Positions 17,075 through 27,148 are shown, numbered from the stretch's first letter. The stretch is DNA of 64,000 bases from Desulfovibrionaceae bacterium (GCA_015709315.1 JACCQI010000004.1:1-64000), one strand, 5' to 3'. Numbers and translations: made by a program. Notes: generated by a model not told the origin, from the sequence alone.

Positions 17075-17613
17075 TGTTCCACCGCCTTGTCGAAAGCCAG
17101 ATTCAGGGCGTAGCCGCACAGGGTGTGGCCGATGTCGCGGGGCCTGGGCGCGTCGTCCAGGGTATGGCCGATGAGCCGGGCCGCGATGTACGGCACGTCA
17201 GGGCACCCGCCGCCCGAGATGTTGACGATGGTCCGGGTGGACTTCTCCACCGTGATCTTCATGTTGGCCGCGCGGACCATGAGATGCTCGCCGAAATCCT
17301 TGACCTGGAAGAGGTCCACGGGCGAAAGCAGAGGGCCGGTGACCGGCACCACCTCAAGCGGTGCGGTCCCGGCGTCCTCAAGGCTGCGCCGGATGTTCAG
17401 CTCCTCGATCAGCGGGAACTCCAGCACCAAGTCGCAGCCGCGCTGGATCTCCGGCGGCGGCCCCATGACCTTGATGTGCCATCCCTCGGCCGTGAGCATT
17501 TTCTCGGCCCGGATGACCTCGCTGGTGTTCTCGAAGACGAGCAGACCCCGGTCGGCCTTGTCGCCGCCCGGCCGTTTGGCCGGGCGTTTCTTGAACAGCT
17601 TTCCGAAGACCAA
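17062..17613 (-). CDS. DUF3343-containing putative Se/S carrier protein
   Basis: About 183 residues. The N-terminal part LLVFENTSEVIRAEKMLTAEGWHIKVMGPPPEIQRGCDLVLEF is the DUF3343 domain, associated by family knowledge with selenium/sulfur metabolism. The C-terminal part contains ITVEKSTRTIVNISGGGCPDVPYIA and GHTLCGYALNLAFDKAVEQC, which I cannot assign. The start is probably TTG 17613, right after the yedF-type stop; no ATG fits. It overlaps the downstream kinase gene. Confidence 0.7.
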   Translation of the reverse strand: MVFGKLFKKRPAKRPGGDKADRGLLVFENTSEVIRAEKMLTAEGWHIKVMGPPPEIQRGCDLVLEFPLIEELNIRRSLEDAGTAPLEVVPVTGPLLSPVDLFQVKDFGEHLMVRAANMKITVEKSTRTIVNISGGGCPDVPYIAARLIGHTLDDAPRPRDIGHTLCGYALNLAFDKAVEQCSP

Positions 17614-17615
17614 GC

Positions 17616-17837
17616 CTAGGCCCCGGACAGTTTCAGGCGGTATTCGCCGCTGCCTTCCTCTTCGATGGACGTGACCGTCCAGCCCTTGCCCTGTGCGGCG
17701 CGGCTGACGTTTTCCTTGGCCGCCTCGGTATCCACCAGGACGTCGAGTTCCCCCGAGCCCATGGCGTCGATCTTGGCCAGCGTATCCAATACGGGTTGGG
17801 GGCAGGAAAGGCCCCGCGCGTCGATCATTTCGCTCAT
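17616..17837 (-). CDS. yedF: TusA/YedF-type sulfurtransferase-like protein
   Basis: 73 residues, a bare SirA/TusA-like domain. MIDARGLSCPQPVLDTL carries the conserved Cys12 of the CPxP motif. Longer YedF proteins carry a second domain; here the DUF3343 protein may supply it from the next gene. Location between yedE and DUF3343 links it to selenium rather than to tRNA thiolation. The symbol is by context. Confidence 0.75.
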   Translation of the reverse strand: MSEMIDARGLSCPQPVLDTLAKIDAMGSGELDVLVDTEAAKENVSRAAQGKGWTVTSIEEEGSGEYRLKLSGA

Positions 17838-17848
17838 TTATTTGCTCC

Positions 17849-18931
17849 TTATGCCTTCTTCCGCATGGTGAATCCGATGAACAGGCAGACCAGCAGGCCG
17901 ATGACCACGGCGGCGATGCCGTGCGGGCCCACGCCCTTGGGCGAGCTGGCCAAGCCGAAGTTGTGGGCGAATCCGGCACCCACGATCATGCCGAACACGA
18001 AGACCGCGGCGTCACCGTCGCCCTCGCCCGCCATGAAGAGCTGCCTGCCGGGGCATCCGCCCGCCAGGGCGAAGCACAGGCCCGCCAGGAGCATGCCCAT
18101 GAAGTTCCACACCCCCTGGGTGTGGGCCACGGGCTGGCCCTCGAAGCCGGGATGGAACTGGCCGAAGGCGAGGTTGGCGACGAATGCCGCCACCAGCAGG
18201 GCGGCCACGCCGATGAGCAGGTGGGTCTGCTTGAACAGGATCAGGTCGCGGAATGCGCCCATGGTGCAGAACCGGCTGCGCTGGGCGATGGCGCCCACGA
18301 TCAGGCCGACGACCAGGGAGATCAGCAGGGGGGCGTGCATGAAGCCGGGACCCTTGAGGCTGTATAACAGCACACCGGACTTGGCCTCGCCCTCGATCTG
18401 GGGGTAGATGAGCATGAGGACCAGGAATCCGAGCATGATCAGCGGCATGAGAAGGCCCACGGACACATGCGTCTTGTAGCTGCGGCCCAGGTCATAGCCG
18501 TTGCGGAAAAAGAAGGTGCCGATGCCGATGCCGCAGATGAGGCCGACCAGGCCGAGCAGGGCGTTGAAGTCGCCGCCCGCCAGCCTGAGGATCGCCCGCC
18601 AGGGGCAGCCCAGGAAGACCAGTGCGCCGATCATGGCGAACGCGCCCAGGACGAACCGGACGATGGGAGCGGACCCGGCCCTGGGCCGGAAGTCCTTGGC
18701 CAGGAACGCCGCCCCCAGCGATCCGAGCACGAAGCCGATGATTTCCGGGCGCATGTACTGGACCACGCCCGCCCTGTGCAGGCCCACGGCCCCGGCGATG
18801 TCGCGCTCGAAGCAGGCCACGCAGATGCCCATGTTGCCCGGATTGCCCAGGTACTGCAGCAGCGCCGCCAGGACGCCGATGACCAAGCCGACGATGATGA
18901 TGCCCGTTCGTGTGGCAAAAACGTTTTTCAT
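17849..18931 (-). CDS. yedE: YedE family putative selenium transporter
   Basis: 360 residues with about ten hydrophobic membrane segments of the YeeE/YedE family. Conserved cysteine motifs FLGCPWRAI (about residue 108) and AGGCPGRQLF (about 304) are present, plus RSRFCTMGAFRDL. Inner membrane. The family is thought to import selenium or sulfur species; with yedF and DUF3343 next door, selenium is likely. AGGAGG lies nine bases upstream of the ATG. It is first in a five-gene run. Confidence 0.85.
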   Translation of the reverse strand: MKNVFATRTGIIIVGLVIGVLAALLQYLGNPGNMGICVACFERDIAGAVGLHRAGVVQYMRPEIIGFVLGSLGAAFLAKDFRPRAGSAPIVRFVLGAFAMIGALVFLGCPWRAILRLAGGDFNALLGLVGLICGIGIGTFFFRNGYDLGRSYKTHVSVGLLMPLIMLGFLVLMLIYPQIEGEAKSGVLLYSLKGPGFMHAPLLISLVVGLIVGAIAQRSRFCTMGAFRDLILFKQTHLLIGVAALLVAAFVANLAFGQFHPGFEGQPVAHTQGVWNFMGMLLAGLCFALAGGCPGRQLFMAGEGDGDAAVFVFGMIVGAGFAHNFGLASSPKGVGPHGIAAVVIGLLVCLFIGFTMRKKA

Positions 18932-19156
18932 TCCCCATTTCCTCCTTGCTAACCGTCACTTCACGTATCGATTCCGATTCCGTATGAATCATCAGACAAT
19001 TAGCAGAAACGGCGAGTCTGGAACCAATCGTTTATTATACTGTCGCCCGTCCGTTCCATAGATAATATCAATGTGTTTAATCGGGCATATAAATAAACTC
19101 GAGGAAAAAGGGAGGATATTCCAGCGCAGCGATCACGGACAAACTCCCGTCACCCG

Positions 19157-19370
19157 CACTTGCCTTTACCAGACAACACTCTCGCGGCACTCCCACCATT
19201 TCCACTCGAAGAGCGGTAATTGATGCCGGGCCTTGGAGCCTGTCGCAGGCGACGAAGCCCAGCCCGATTGCGCCTGTTCCCGGCAGGCTTTCCATCGGGC
19301 GGGCGAAAGTCGCCGTAAAGGCGAAAAAGGGAGTGACGATGACAGGCGATGTCGAACGCGGAGCGCAGCC
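19157..19370 (+). repeat. Dispersed repeat, family E, copy E1 (internally deleted)
   Basis: Closely matches 26845-27148: CGCACTTGCCTTT, GCGGCACTCCCA, GAAGAGCGGT, TTGATGCCGGGCCTT, GCCTGTCGCAGGCGACGAAG, GCAGGCTTTCCATCGGGCG. E1 then jumps to the shared right end (GATGACAGG, AACGCGGAGCGC), so it lacks the roughly 100-bp middle of E2. Noncoding. Confidence 0.75.
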
Positions 19371-19385
19371 CCCCGCCACAACAAC

Positions 19386-19418
19386 AAAAAAGGCCGGAAG
19401 GACAACGTCCTCCCGGCC
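19386..19418 (-). terminator. leuS terminator
   Basis: On the minus strand, GGCCGGGAGGAC-gtt-GTCCTTCCGGCC is followed by TTTTTT. It lies 31 bases after the leuS stop. Confidence 0.88.
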
Positions 19419-19448
19419 ATTCTTTCTTTATTTCAATAAAGCGAAAGC

Positions 19449-21950
19449 CTACCCGACCACGATGTTGACCAGCCTGTTGGGAATGACGATCACCTTTCGC
19501 ACGGCCTTGCCCTCGGTGTACTTGGCCACGTTCTCCAGCGAGAGCGCGATTTTTTCCGCCTCGTCCTTGGGCGCGTTGTTCGGGGCCTGGAACTTGCCGC
19601 GCACCTTGCCGTTGACCTGGACCACCAGGGTGACCTCGTCCTTGACCAGGGCCTTTTCGTCAAAGGCGGGCCAAGGCTGGTCCGTGAGGCGGTCGGCGTG
19701 GCCCATGGCCTCCCACAGCTCCTCGCAGATGTGCGGGGCCACCGGGGAAAGCAGGGTCAGGGCCGTGGCAATGGCCGAGGACAGGGCCTTGGGTTCGGTC
19801 TCCCTGAGTCCGTCCTTGACCTGGTACAGTTCGTTGACCAGTTCCATGATGGCCGCGATGACCGTGTTGAACTGGAACTCGTTCTCGATGTCCCGGGTGG
19901 CCCGCCGGATGGTGTCGTGCTCCTTGAAGCGCAGTTCCTTGGCCGTGTCGGACGCCGGGTCCGTAAACGTGGTGGGCACCTCGGGGGTGAGCACAGGTTC
20001 CAGGTCCTCCACCAGCCGCCACAGGCGGTTGAGGAAGCGGAACGCGCCGTCGATGCCCTGGTCGGACCATTCCAGCTCCTTGACCGGCGGGGCCGCGAAC
20101 AGAATGAACAGCCGGGTGGCGTCCGCGCCGTACTTGGCCAGCATGGCGTTGGGGTCCACCACGTTGCCCTTGGACTTGGACATCTTGCCGCCGTCCTTCA
20201 GGACCATGCCCTGGGTGAGCAGGTTGGCGAACGGCTCGTCGTTTCTGACGAAGCCGGTGTCGCGCAGGGCCTTGGTGAAGAAGCGGGAATAGAGCAGGTG
20301 CAGGATGGCGTGCTCGATGCCGCCGATGTACTGGTCCACGTTCATCCAGTAGTCCAGAGGCTGGTTGCCCAGGGCCTGCTCCTCGTTGCGCGGGTCGCAG
20401 TAGCGCATGTAGTACCAGGAGGACTCGAAAAAGGTGTCGAAGGTGTCGGTCTCGCGCCGCGCGGCCGCCCCGCATTGGGGGCAGGTGCAGTTGACGAACT
20501 CCGCCATGTCCGGGAGCGGGGACTTGCCGTCCGGCCGCACCTGGGCGTTTTCGGGCAGGAGCACGGGCAGATCCTCTTCGGGCACCGGCACCACGCCGCA
20601 CTTGTCGCAGTAGATGACCGGAATGGGCGCGCCCCAGAACCGCTGGCGGGACACGTTCCAGTCCCTGAGCCGGTAGTTGACGGCCATGACGCCCTTGCCG
20701 GACTTGTCCAGGTGCTCGACGATGGCCTTCTTGGCCGGCTCGTTCTCCATGCCGTCGAACTGGCCGGAATGGATCATGTAGCCGGGATCGGTGTAGGCGG
20801 CGTCGAGGTCGGCGGCGTCGAGCGTTTCGCCCTTTTCGTGCAGAGCGGGCGGGTTGATGACCGCCTGCATGGGCAGCTTGTACTTCCTGGCGAACTCGAA
20901 GTCGCGCTGGTCGTGCGCCGGGACGGCCATAACCGCGCCGGTGCCGTAGCCCATAAGCACGAAGTTGGCGATGTAGATGGGGATGTCCTTGCCCGTGACC
21001 GGGTTCACGCAGTACCGGCCCGTGAAGATGCCTTCCTTCTCCAGGTCGTCGGCGCCGCGCTTGATGCGGTCCATATCCCTGATGTTCTTAATGAACTTAT
21101 CGATTTCATCCTTGTTGTCGGCGTCGGCGGTCAGCTTCTCCACCATGGGGTGCTCGGCGGCCACGGACATGAAGGTCGAGCCGAACAGGGTGTCCGGACG
21201 GGTGGTGAAGACCGTGATGGATTCGTCCATGTCCTTGACCTGAAAGGTCAGCTCCGCGCCGTAGGACTTGCCGATCCAGTTGCGCTGCATGGTCAGCACG
21301 CGCTCGGGCCAGCCGCCTTCGAGGATGCCGAGGTCGTCGAGCAGCTCGTCCGCGTAGTCGGTGATGCGCAGGAACCACTGCTCCATGTCCTTCTGCTCCA
21401 CCTCGGAATCGCACCGCCAGCACAGCCCTTCCTCCACCTGCTCGTTGGCGAGCACGGTGTTGCAGGTCGGACACCAGTTCTGGGGGGAGTTCTTGCGGTA
21501 GGCCAGCCCCTTTTCCAGGAACTTGAGGAAAAATTTCTGCTCCCACTTGTAGTATTCGGGGCGGCAGGTGGCGATCTCGCGCCGCCAGTCGTAGGAGTAG
21601 CCCAGCCGCTTCAGCTGGTCGCGCATCTCGGCGATGTTCTGGTAGGTCCACTTGGCCGGATGGGTCTCATGCTTGATGGCCGCGTTCTCGGCGGGCAGGC
21701 CAAAGGCGTCCCAGCCCATGGGATGCAGCACGTTGAAGCCCTGCATGGCCTTGAAGCGGGCCACCACGTCGCCGATGGAGTAGTTGCGGACGTGCCCCAT
21801 GTGAATCTTGCCCGAGGGGTAGGGGAACATCTCCAGCACGTAGTACTTGGGCTTGGACGGGTCGGTCTCGACCTCGAAGCAGCCGGAGTCCTGCCAGATT
21901 TTCTGCCATTTCCGTTCAATCGCCTCGGGAGCGTATTTGCCTAAAGCCAT
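19449..21950 (-). CDS. leuS: Leucyl-tRNA synthetase
   Basis: 833 residues, normal length. Class I signature HMGH at 50-53 ([15 protein letters not shown]), the CP1 editing domain with [12 protein letters not shown], a Cys-containing insertion (CPTC/CWRC), KMSKS at 589-593, then the anticodon-binding and C-terminal domains. Cytoplasmic. GAGG upstream of the ATG. It ends the rib-nusB-leuS run with a strong terminator. Confidence 0.97.
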   Translation of the reverse strand: MALGKYAPEAIERKWQKIWQDSGCFEVETDPSKPKYYVLEMFPYPSGKIHMGHVRNYSIGDVVARFKAMQGFNVLHPMGWDAFGLPAENAAIKHETHPAKWTYQNIAEMRDQLKRLGYSYDWRREIATCRPEYYKWEQKFFLKFLEKGLAYRKNSPQNWCPTCNTVLANEQVEEGLCWRCDSEVEQKDMEQWFLRITDYADELLDDLGILEGGWPERVLTMQRNWIGKSYGAELTFQVKDMDESITVFTTRPDTLFGSTFMSVAAEHPMVEKLTADADNKDEIDKFIKNIRDMDRIKRGADDLEKEGIFTGRYCVNPVTGKDIPIYIANFVLMGYGTGAVMAVPAHDQRDFEFARKYKLPMQAVINPPALHEKGETLDAADLDAAYTDPGYMIHSGQFDGMENEPAKKAIVEHLDKSGKGVMAVNYRLRDWNVSRQRFWGAPIPVIYCDKCGVVPVPEEDLPVLLPENAQVRPDGKSPLPDMAEFVNCTCPQCGAAARRETDTFDTFFESSWYYMRYCDPRNEEQALGNQPLDYWMNVDQYIGGIEHAILHLLYSRFFTKALRDTGFVRNDEPFANLLTQGMVLKDGGKMSKSKGNVVDPNAMLAKYGADATRLFILFAAPPVKELEWSDQGIDGAFRFLNRLWRLVEDLEPVLTPEVPTTFTDPASDTAKELRFKEHDTIRRATRDIENEFQFNTVIAAIMELVNELYQVKDGLRETEPKALSSAIATALTLLSPVAPHICEELWEAMGHADRLTDQPWPAFDEKALVKDEVTLVVQVNGKVRGKFQAPNNAPKDEAEKIALSLENVAKYTEGKAVRKVIVIPNRLVNIVVG

Positions 21951-21971
21951 ATGATCCTCGCGGAATGAAAA

Positions 21972-22412
21972 TTATTTTTTGAGCGATTTGGCCACGCCAT
22001 CCAGGATGCCGTTCACGAAGGAGCGCGACTTGTCGTCGCCGAACGTCTTGGACAGTTCAATGGCCTCGTTGATGGCGGCCTTGACCGGGATGTCGGTGAA
22101 CATCATCTCGTAGAGCGAGAGCCGAAGGATGGACAACTCCACCATGGCGATGCGTTCGATCTTCCAGTTCTGCGAGTGGTTTTCGATGGCCTTGTCTATG
22201 TCCGCCACATGTGCGTCCACGCCCACGACCAGGTCGTGCGCGAAGTCGCACGCGGTCTCGGATTCCTGTTCCATAACCAGCGGGTTGACGGCGAACAGGG
22301 CCTCCATATCCGTGCCTTCCTTGCGGAAATGCACGGAATAGAGCACCTGGAAGGCCAGGGTTCGTCCCACCCTTCGGATGCCGGGCCGGTTGCCCTTTTT
22401 TGTGGACGCCAT
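21972..22412 (-). CDS. nusB: Transcription antitermination factor NusB
   Basis: 146 residues. RVGRTLAFQVLYSVHF, the helical middle, and the C-terminal IAMVELSILRLSLYEM followed by KAAINEAIELSKTFGDDKSRSFVNGILDGV are NusB hallmarks. It acts with NusE in rRNA antitermination. It lies between ribH (3 bp gap) and leuS (21 bp gap) as in many bacteria. Confidence 0.95.
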   Translation of the reverse strand: MASTKKGNRPGIRRVGRTLAFQVLYSVHFRKEGTDMEALFAVNPLVMEQESETACDFAHDLVVGVDAHVADIDKAIENHSQNWKIERIAMVELSILRLSLYEMMFTDIPVKAAINEAIELSKTFGDDKSRSFVNGILDGVAKSLKK

Positions 22413-22415
22413 GAG

Positions 22416-22883
22416 CTAGATCTGCTCCAGCACCCGGACGGTCTCGAGCATGGCGGAAGCGGCCTCAACGCCCTTGTTGCCCGCCTTGGAGCCGGCCCGT
22501 TCGATGGCCTGGTCCAGGGAATCGCAGGTGAGCAGCCCGAAGCCCATGGGGACGCCGGTATCCATGCTGATCTGGGCCACGCCCTTGGCGCACTCGTTGC
22601 ACACGTAGTCGAAGTGCGGAGTGGCCCCGCGGATGACCGCGCCGAGCACGACGATGCCGTCGAAGTCGCCGGTCAGGGCCATTTTCCGGGCGGCGATGGG
22701 GAGTTCGAAGGCGCCGGGTAGTCGGACCAGGGTTAGGTCGTCCTCGCTTCCGCCGTGGCGGACCAGGTAGTCCACCGCCCCGGAGATGAGCCGGTCAACG
22801 ATAAAATCGTTGAAGCGCGCGGCAACGATGCCGATCTTGAGTCCCTTGGCATTCAACTGCCCTTCAATCGTCTTCATGGACAT
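22416..22883 (-). CDS. ribH: 6,7-dimethyl-8-ribityllumazine synthase
   Basis: 155 residues. [36 protein letters not shown] and [23 protein letters not shown] are diagnostic. It condenses the ribBA product DHBP with the RibD-pathway pyrimidine to lumazine and forms large capsid-like oligomers. 70 bp separate it from ribBA; nusB follows three bases later. Confidence 0.97.
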   Translation of the reverse strand: MSMKTIEGQLNAKGLKIGIVAARFNDFIVDRLISGAVDYLVRHGGSEDDLTLVRLPGAFELPIAARKMALTGDFDGIVVLGAVIRGATPHFDYVCNECAKGVAQISMDTGVPMGFGLLTCDSLDQAIERAGSKAGNKGVEAASAMLETVRVLEQI

Positions 22884-22953
22884 GTGTCTTCTCCCTACTG
22901 GATGAGATATATAGCGGTGTAATATGTTATCCGTTCCCGAAAATCAAACCGGG

Positions 22954-24168
22954 CTAGTCGCCGTTGTTGCCCTTTAGCAGGTGGTGCATCTTGTCGCGCT
23001 TGGTTTCCAGGTATTTCTGGTTCAGCTCGCAGGCCCCCACCTCGATGGGCACGCGCTCCACGACCTCCAGGCCGTAGCCTTCCAGGCCGACCATCTTCTT
23101 GGGGTTGTTGGTCATCAACCGCATCTTGGATACGCCGAGCGCCACCAGAATCTGCGCGCCGGTGCCGTATTCGCGCATGTCCGGCGGGAAGCCGAGCTTG
23201 ACGTTGGCCTCCACGGTGTCCAACCCCAGGTCCTGCAGGTGGTACGCCTTGATCTTGTTGCCCAGGCCGATGCCACGGCCCTCCTGGCGCATGTAGACCA
23301 GCACGCCCCTGCCCTCGTTGCGGATCATGCACATGGCGTCCTGGAGCTGGGGGCCGCAGTCGCAGCGCAGGGAGCCGAAAACGTCGCCGGTCAGGCATTC
23401 GGAATGCACCCGGACCAGGGTCGGCTCGTCGGGATGGATGTCGCCCATGTAGAGCGCGATGTGCGTCTTGCCGTCCGCGTCGGACTTGAAGGCCGCGGAC
23501 TTGAAGTTGCCCCAGCGGGTGGGCAGGTTGGCCTCGCCGACCTTTTCCACGGACTTGCCGTCGAACTTCATGCGGTAGGCGATGAGGTCGGCCACGGAGC
23601 AGATTTTCAGCCCGTGCTTCTCGGAGTAGGCCTCGAGGTCGGGCATGCGGGCCATGGTGCCGTCCTCGTTCATGATCTCGCAGATGACGGCCGCGGGCTT
23701 GAACCCGGCCAGGCGGGCGATGTCGCTGCCGCCCTCGGTCTGGCCCGCGCGCACGAGCACGCCGCCGTCCTTGGCGCGCAGCGGAAAGATGTGGCCGGGG
23801 GTGACGATGGATTCGGGGCTTGCGCCGTCGGCCACCGCGGCCAGCACGGTGGTGGCGCGGTCCTTGGCCGAGATGCCGGTGGTCACGCCGTGGCGGGCCT
23901 CGATGGACACGGTGAAGTTGGTGCCGAACCCGGACTCGTTCTTCTTGGCCATCAGCTCCAGGCCGAGGGCGTCGGCCATCTCGTTGGACATGGGCAGGCA
24001 GATCAGCCCGCGTCCATAGGTGGCCATGAAATTGATCGCTTCGGGCGTGACCGCCTCGGCGGCGCACACGAGATCGCCTTCGTTTTCACGGTCCTCGTCG
24101 TCCACCATGATGATCATTTTGCCCTGGCGGATATCCTCAATGGCTTCTTCGATCTTGCATAAGCCCAT
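22954..24168 (-). CDS. ribBA: 3,4-DHBP synthase / GTP cyclohydrolase II
   Basis: 404 residues, a fusion. The N-terminal RibB domain has DDEDRENEGDLVCAAEAVTPE and TPGHIFPL; the C-terminal RibA domain has SECLTGDVFGSLRCDCGPQLQ with the zinc cysteines and RQEGRGIGL. It supplies both branches of riboflavin synthesis. The start at 24168 has GAGGTG seven bases upstream. Unlike the usual arrangement it does not directly follow ribE: about 3 kb with a diguanylate cyclase, a glycosyltransferase and repeats lie between, so it needs a promoter in 24169-24421. Confidence 0.96.
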   Translation of the reverse strand: MGLCKIEEAIEDIRQGKMIIMVDDEDRENEGDLVCAAEAVTPEAINFMATYGRGLICLPMSNEMADALGLELMAKKNESGFGTNFTVSIEARHGVTTGISAKDRATTVLAAVADGASPESIVTPGHIFPLRAKDGGVLVRAGQTEGGSDIARLAGFKPAAVICEIMNEDGTMARMPDLEAYSEKHGLKICSVADLIAYRMKFDGKSVEKVGEANLPTRWGNFKSAAFKSDADGKTHIALYMGDIHPDEPTLVRVHSECLTGDVFGSLRCDCGPQLQDAMCMIRNEGRGVLVYMRQEGRGIGLGNKIKAYHLQDLGLDTVEANVKLGFPPDMREYGTGAQILVALGVSKMRLMTNNPKKMVGLEGYGLEVVERVPIEVGACELNQKYLETKRDKMHHLLKGNNGD

Positions 24169-24421
24169 TTTCACACACCTCGATATGTGGTTTTTCCGTG
24201 GCAGTCGGCTTCGCTGGCCCCGCACGGGGACCATTTCTTACCGTAAATGGGGCCGGTGGGGAAGGAGAAATATCGTGCCGGGAAAGCACGTTATATCAGT
24301 TGATTGCAGCGGCGGCGGCCGTGTCCGGCGATCCGCTGCCGTGTCTCCGGCCATCCGAGAATAGTCATCGGGGGCGGAAATGCAACCGGTCGGCGTGGGA
24401 AAAAGGTGCGTCCGGCCGGGG

Positions 24422-25165
24422 TCAGCCGGTGAATTCGATGACCTGGTTGCGGCCGTTTTCCTTGGCCCGGCTCAGGGCCTTGTCCGCGGCCAGGATGAGG
24501 TTGTCGCGCAGCTTGCCTTCCTTGGGCGCGGCGCCGATTCCGGCCACGCCGCAGCTGACGGTCACCTTGACCTGCGGGCCTTCCAGGCTGATGTCGTTGA
24601 CCTCCACCACGATGCGCAGCTTTTCCGCCGCCAGGGAGGCCCGTTCGGCCGTGGTCTCCGGGAGCAAAACCACGAACTCCTCGCCTCCGTAGCGGGCCAC
24701 GACGTCCGAGGCGCGCACGTTGGCCGCGATGAGCCGGGCCACCTCGGCCAGGGCCTGGTCGCCCAGGGGGTGGCCGAACTCGCTGTTGCCCCGCTTGAAG
24801 TGGTCGAGGTCGATCATGATCATGGACAGGTCGTTGCCGTACCGCCCGGCCCGGTCCACCTCCTCGTCCAGCCGGTCGAAGAACCAGCGGCGGTTGGGCA
24901 GGCCGGTCAGGTCGTCGTGGGTGGTCAGGGTGGCGATCTTGTCGTGACAGCCTTCGAGCAGGCGCATGTACCGGGTGGCGGCAAGAAGCGACAGGCCGAG
25001 CACCACGGCCGAGGCCGCCAGGATCGAGGCCAGGGCCAGGCGGCGGTCGGCCAGGAGCAGGACCGGGAACACGGCCGCCGCAATGACGGCAACGGAGGCG
25101 GCCGATTGGAAGTTGAAGATGCGCCAGGCGGTTTTGCGGCTTCGGCTCTTGATGGTCGATGTCAT
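24422..25165 (-). CDS. Membrane diguanylate cyclase (GGDEF)
   Basis: 247 residues. Two hydrophobic segments (about 21-39 and 43-63) anchor a single GGDEF domain. The active motif GGEEF is at 160-164, with LTGLPNRRWF and MIMIDLDHFK upstream. An RxxD inhibitory I-site (RASD, 151-154) sits five residues before it, so product inhibition is expected. It makes c-di-GMP. No periplasmic sensor domain of note. It is one of the genes interrupting the riboflavin cluster. Confidence 0.92.
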   Translation of the reverse strand: MTSTIKSRSRKTAWRIFNFQSAASVAVIAAAVFPVLLLADRRLALASILAASAVVLGLSLLAATRYMRLLEGCHDKIATLTTHDDLTGLPNRRWFFDRLDEEVDRAGRYGNDLSMIMIDLDHFKRGNSEFGHPLGDQALAEVARLIAANVRASDVVARYGGEEFVVLLPETTAERASLAAEKLRIVVEVNDISLEGPQVKVTVSCGVAGIGAAPKEGKLRDNLILAADKALSRAKENGRNQVIEFTG

Positions 25166-25318
25166 GTCGTGCGCTCCTTCCGGTCAGGATAACAGGAGAT
25201 TTCCCTATAGCCGTATTTTCGGCTTATGAAAAGGGGCGTCGAACGCGCGGGCCGCCGCGTGCGCCCCGGGGCGGTGCGCGCGGCGGCCGGTTGCGCCTTT
25301 ATGCTGTTTGCGGGGGGA

Positions 25319-26050
25319 TCAGGCCAGGGCCAGTCCCCGGGGCAGGGGCCGGTCCAGCTCGGTCGGGCTTACGCCGCGTTCCGAGGCCAAGCGGTCGAGC
25401 AGGCCCATCTGCCTGCGGGACAGGGCTTTGTTGTCCAGGGAGCGCCCGGCGTCGTACACGCCGACTACATCCTCCAGCACGGTCACGCTGCGGGCGCGCC
25501 GGTGCCAGTCCAGTATGTTCAAATAGTCCGCCTCGTACCGGCCCTGGTAGCGCCAGCCGCTGCATCGGTCCACCACCAGACTGCGCGACATGCACAGGCA
25601 CAGGGGGTCGATGTTGCCCGGCCTGACCAGCGAGCCCGCGTCGAATTCGGGCAGGAAGGGCTTGTCGAAGGCCAGTTGCGTGTCCGCGCGGCCGATGATC
25701 ATTTCGGCGTCGAAATGCTTGAGATACAGGCGCAGGGCATACGGCTTGATGGCGTTGTCGTCGTCGAGGAAAATGACTTTTTCCCCGGCGGCCACGCCGA
25801 GCAGGATGTTGCGGATGCCGTTGCCCCAGTCGTTGTCCCTGGGCAGGTTGAAGGTTCTGACGGGGTAGGTCGCCTTGGGCGGCGCGCCCTTGACCCCGTC
25901 GAAGCCTATGAGGATTTCCACTTGTTCCCTTTCCAGTCCGGCGAAGCGGGCGGCCGTTTCCACGGATTCGACCGCTTTTTGCAGCGCCTTGGGGCGTCTG
26001 CCGGTGGAAGGGGTGATGATCGAAAAGAGCATATCGCCGTCCCTGGCCAT
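25319..26050 (-). CDS. Glycosyltransferase family 2-like protein
   Basis: About 243 residues. FSIITPSTGRRPKALQKAVESV at the N terminus and VIFLDDDNAIKP (DxD-like metal site) are typical of GT-A fold GT2 enzymes. The C-terminal region ends in RRQMGLLDRLASERGV. The start at 26050 (MARDGDMLF) is chosen since upstream sequence is not protein-like. Substrate unknown. It lies between the diguanylate cyclase and a 1.2-kb repeat-rich stretch. Confidence 0.75.
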   Translation of the reverse strand: MARDGDMLFSIITPSTGRRPKALQKAVESVETAARFAGLEREQVEILIGFDGVKGAPPKATYPVRTFNLPRDNDWGNGIRNILLGVAAGEKVIFLDDDNAIKPYALRLYLKHFDAEMIIGRADTQLAFDKPFLPEFDAGSLVRPGNIDPLCLCMSRSLVVDRCSGWRYQGRYEADYLNILDWHRRARSVTVLEDVVGVYDAGRSLDNKALSRRQMGLLDRLASERGVSPTELDRPLPRGLALA

Positions 26051-26337
26051 AGTGCCGTCTCCCTCCCCGCGTCCCTGCGGGTTTGAAGGGTCTCCCAACC
26101 CCTGATTCATGTCTCCCGGACAGCCGGGTGTATTCCGGCTGTTCATGGTTGGTATCGACGGCAAATATCTTTTGTTTAGAGAGGTGCACGGATTTTTTTT
26201 GTTAAGAATGGTTGCGGTGCCCCACCGGACGGTGTGATTGGTTTTCGGCTGCGCCGACGCTGGTTTTAAGGGGATTATCCGCGCTCCGCGTGGGGTGGGG
26301 GATTGTTCGCGGAACGGCTTTGCTGAAGAGGATTGTC

Positions 26338-26455
26338 CGCGCTCCGCGTTTGACGGCCCCTGTCATCGATACGTCGTTTTCCGCCTTTACGGCGGCCCTG
26401 TTTTTGGCTAGCGCCCCAAAAACAGGGGAAAAAGGGCGCTTGGGAGTAGCGCGGC
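26338..26455 (-). repeat. Dispersed repeat, family E, copy E3 (partial, inverted)
   Basis: About 118 bp that is the inverted counterpart of 27031-27148: CGCGCTCCGCGTT, CCCCTGTCAT, TTTTCCGCC, TACGGCGGCCCTG, GCGCCCCAAAAA, AGGGGAAAAAGGGCGC. It carries only the right-hand part of the family. Confidence 0.75.
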
Positions 26456-26768
26456 CGCCCCCCAAGACCGGCGGAAGAAGCTGATCCGCTCGGGGCGGCT
26501 CCCGGCTCAAGGGGAGCGTGACGCCCTGCCTCTTCGACAATCCGTGGTCCAAGGCTATCCGCCTGTGTTTCCAGACAAGAGCCGCCGCCCCCTCGCGGTC
26601 AGCTTCTACCCGCCGGTCAAGGGCGGGTGAGTACTCTCGGTTTCCCGTTCGAGGGTTGCGGAAGGAGGGCTGCGGGGGAGCGTCCCTCCGCTCAAGGAGG
26701 CGGAGGGCAGCGGATTTACGAGTTGTGAAGAGGTCCTGAGCGCGGGGCGATGTGCGGACGCGAGAGCC

Positions 26769-26798
26769 GCTGTCGGGTGCTGGAGCACCCGAATCGCT
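26769..26798 (-). repeat. Short hairpin repeat, family D, copy D5
   Basis: Inverted copy: CGCTGTCGGGTGC-tgga-GCACCCGAATCGCT. The arms CGGGTGC/GCACCCG are perfect. Confidence 0.65.
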
Positions 26799-26844
26799 CC
26801 AATGTTTGGGGCCGTTGGTCGGGGCTATGAGGGGAGGTGGAGAA

Positions 26845-27148
26845 CGCACTTGCCTTTCCCGGTCCGCCTTAGCGCGGCACTCCCAACACTTCCACCCGAA
26901 GAGCGGTCATTGATGCCGGGCCTTAGAGCCTGTCGCAGGCGACGAAGCGCCGCCCGATTGCGCCTGCGTCAGCAGGCTTTCCATCGGGCGAGCGAAAGTC
27001 GCCTACAGGCTCTTGGGCCCGGCATCAGGCGGCAGCAACGCCAGCGCCCTTTTTCCCCTATTTTTGGGGCGCCAGCCAAAAACAGGGCCGCCGTAAGGGC
27101 GGAAAACAATGTATCAATGACAGGGGTAGTATAACGCGGAGCGCGGCC
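26845..27148 (+). repeat. Dispersed repeat, family E, copy E2 (fullest)
   Basis: About 300 bp. The left part matches E1 (19157 on); the right part is the inverse of E3. It includes nested inverted repeats, such as GATGCCGGGCC-TTAGAGCCTGT with ACAGGCTC-TTGGGCCCGGCATC, so much of it can fold into one large hairpin. No protein-coding character. Confidence 0.75.

Larger units (their letters stand above)
18932..19448. other. 517-bp intergenic region: yedE leader, family E repeat, leuS terminator
   Basis: 18932-19115 is AT-richer and unique. On the minus strand it contains a perfect TATAAT (19034-19039) without a convincing -35, a possible yedE promoter. 19157-19370 is a family E repeat copy. 19386-19418 is the leuS terminator. 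No gene is credible here. Confidence 0.6.

Noticed and set aside
24169-24421. FMN riboswitch before ribBA
   Set aside because: CCCCACCGG on the minus strand recalls part of the RFN element, but the remaining conserved segments are missing. None is seen before ribD, ribE or the deaminase gene either.
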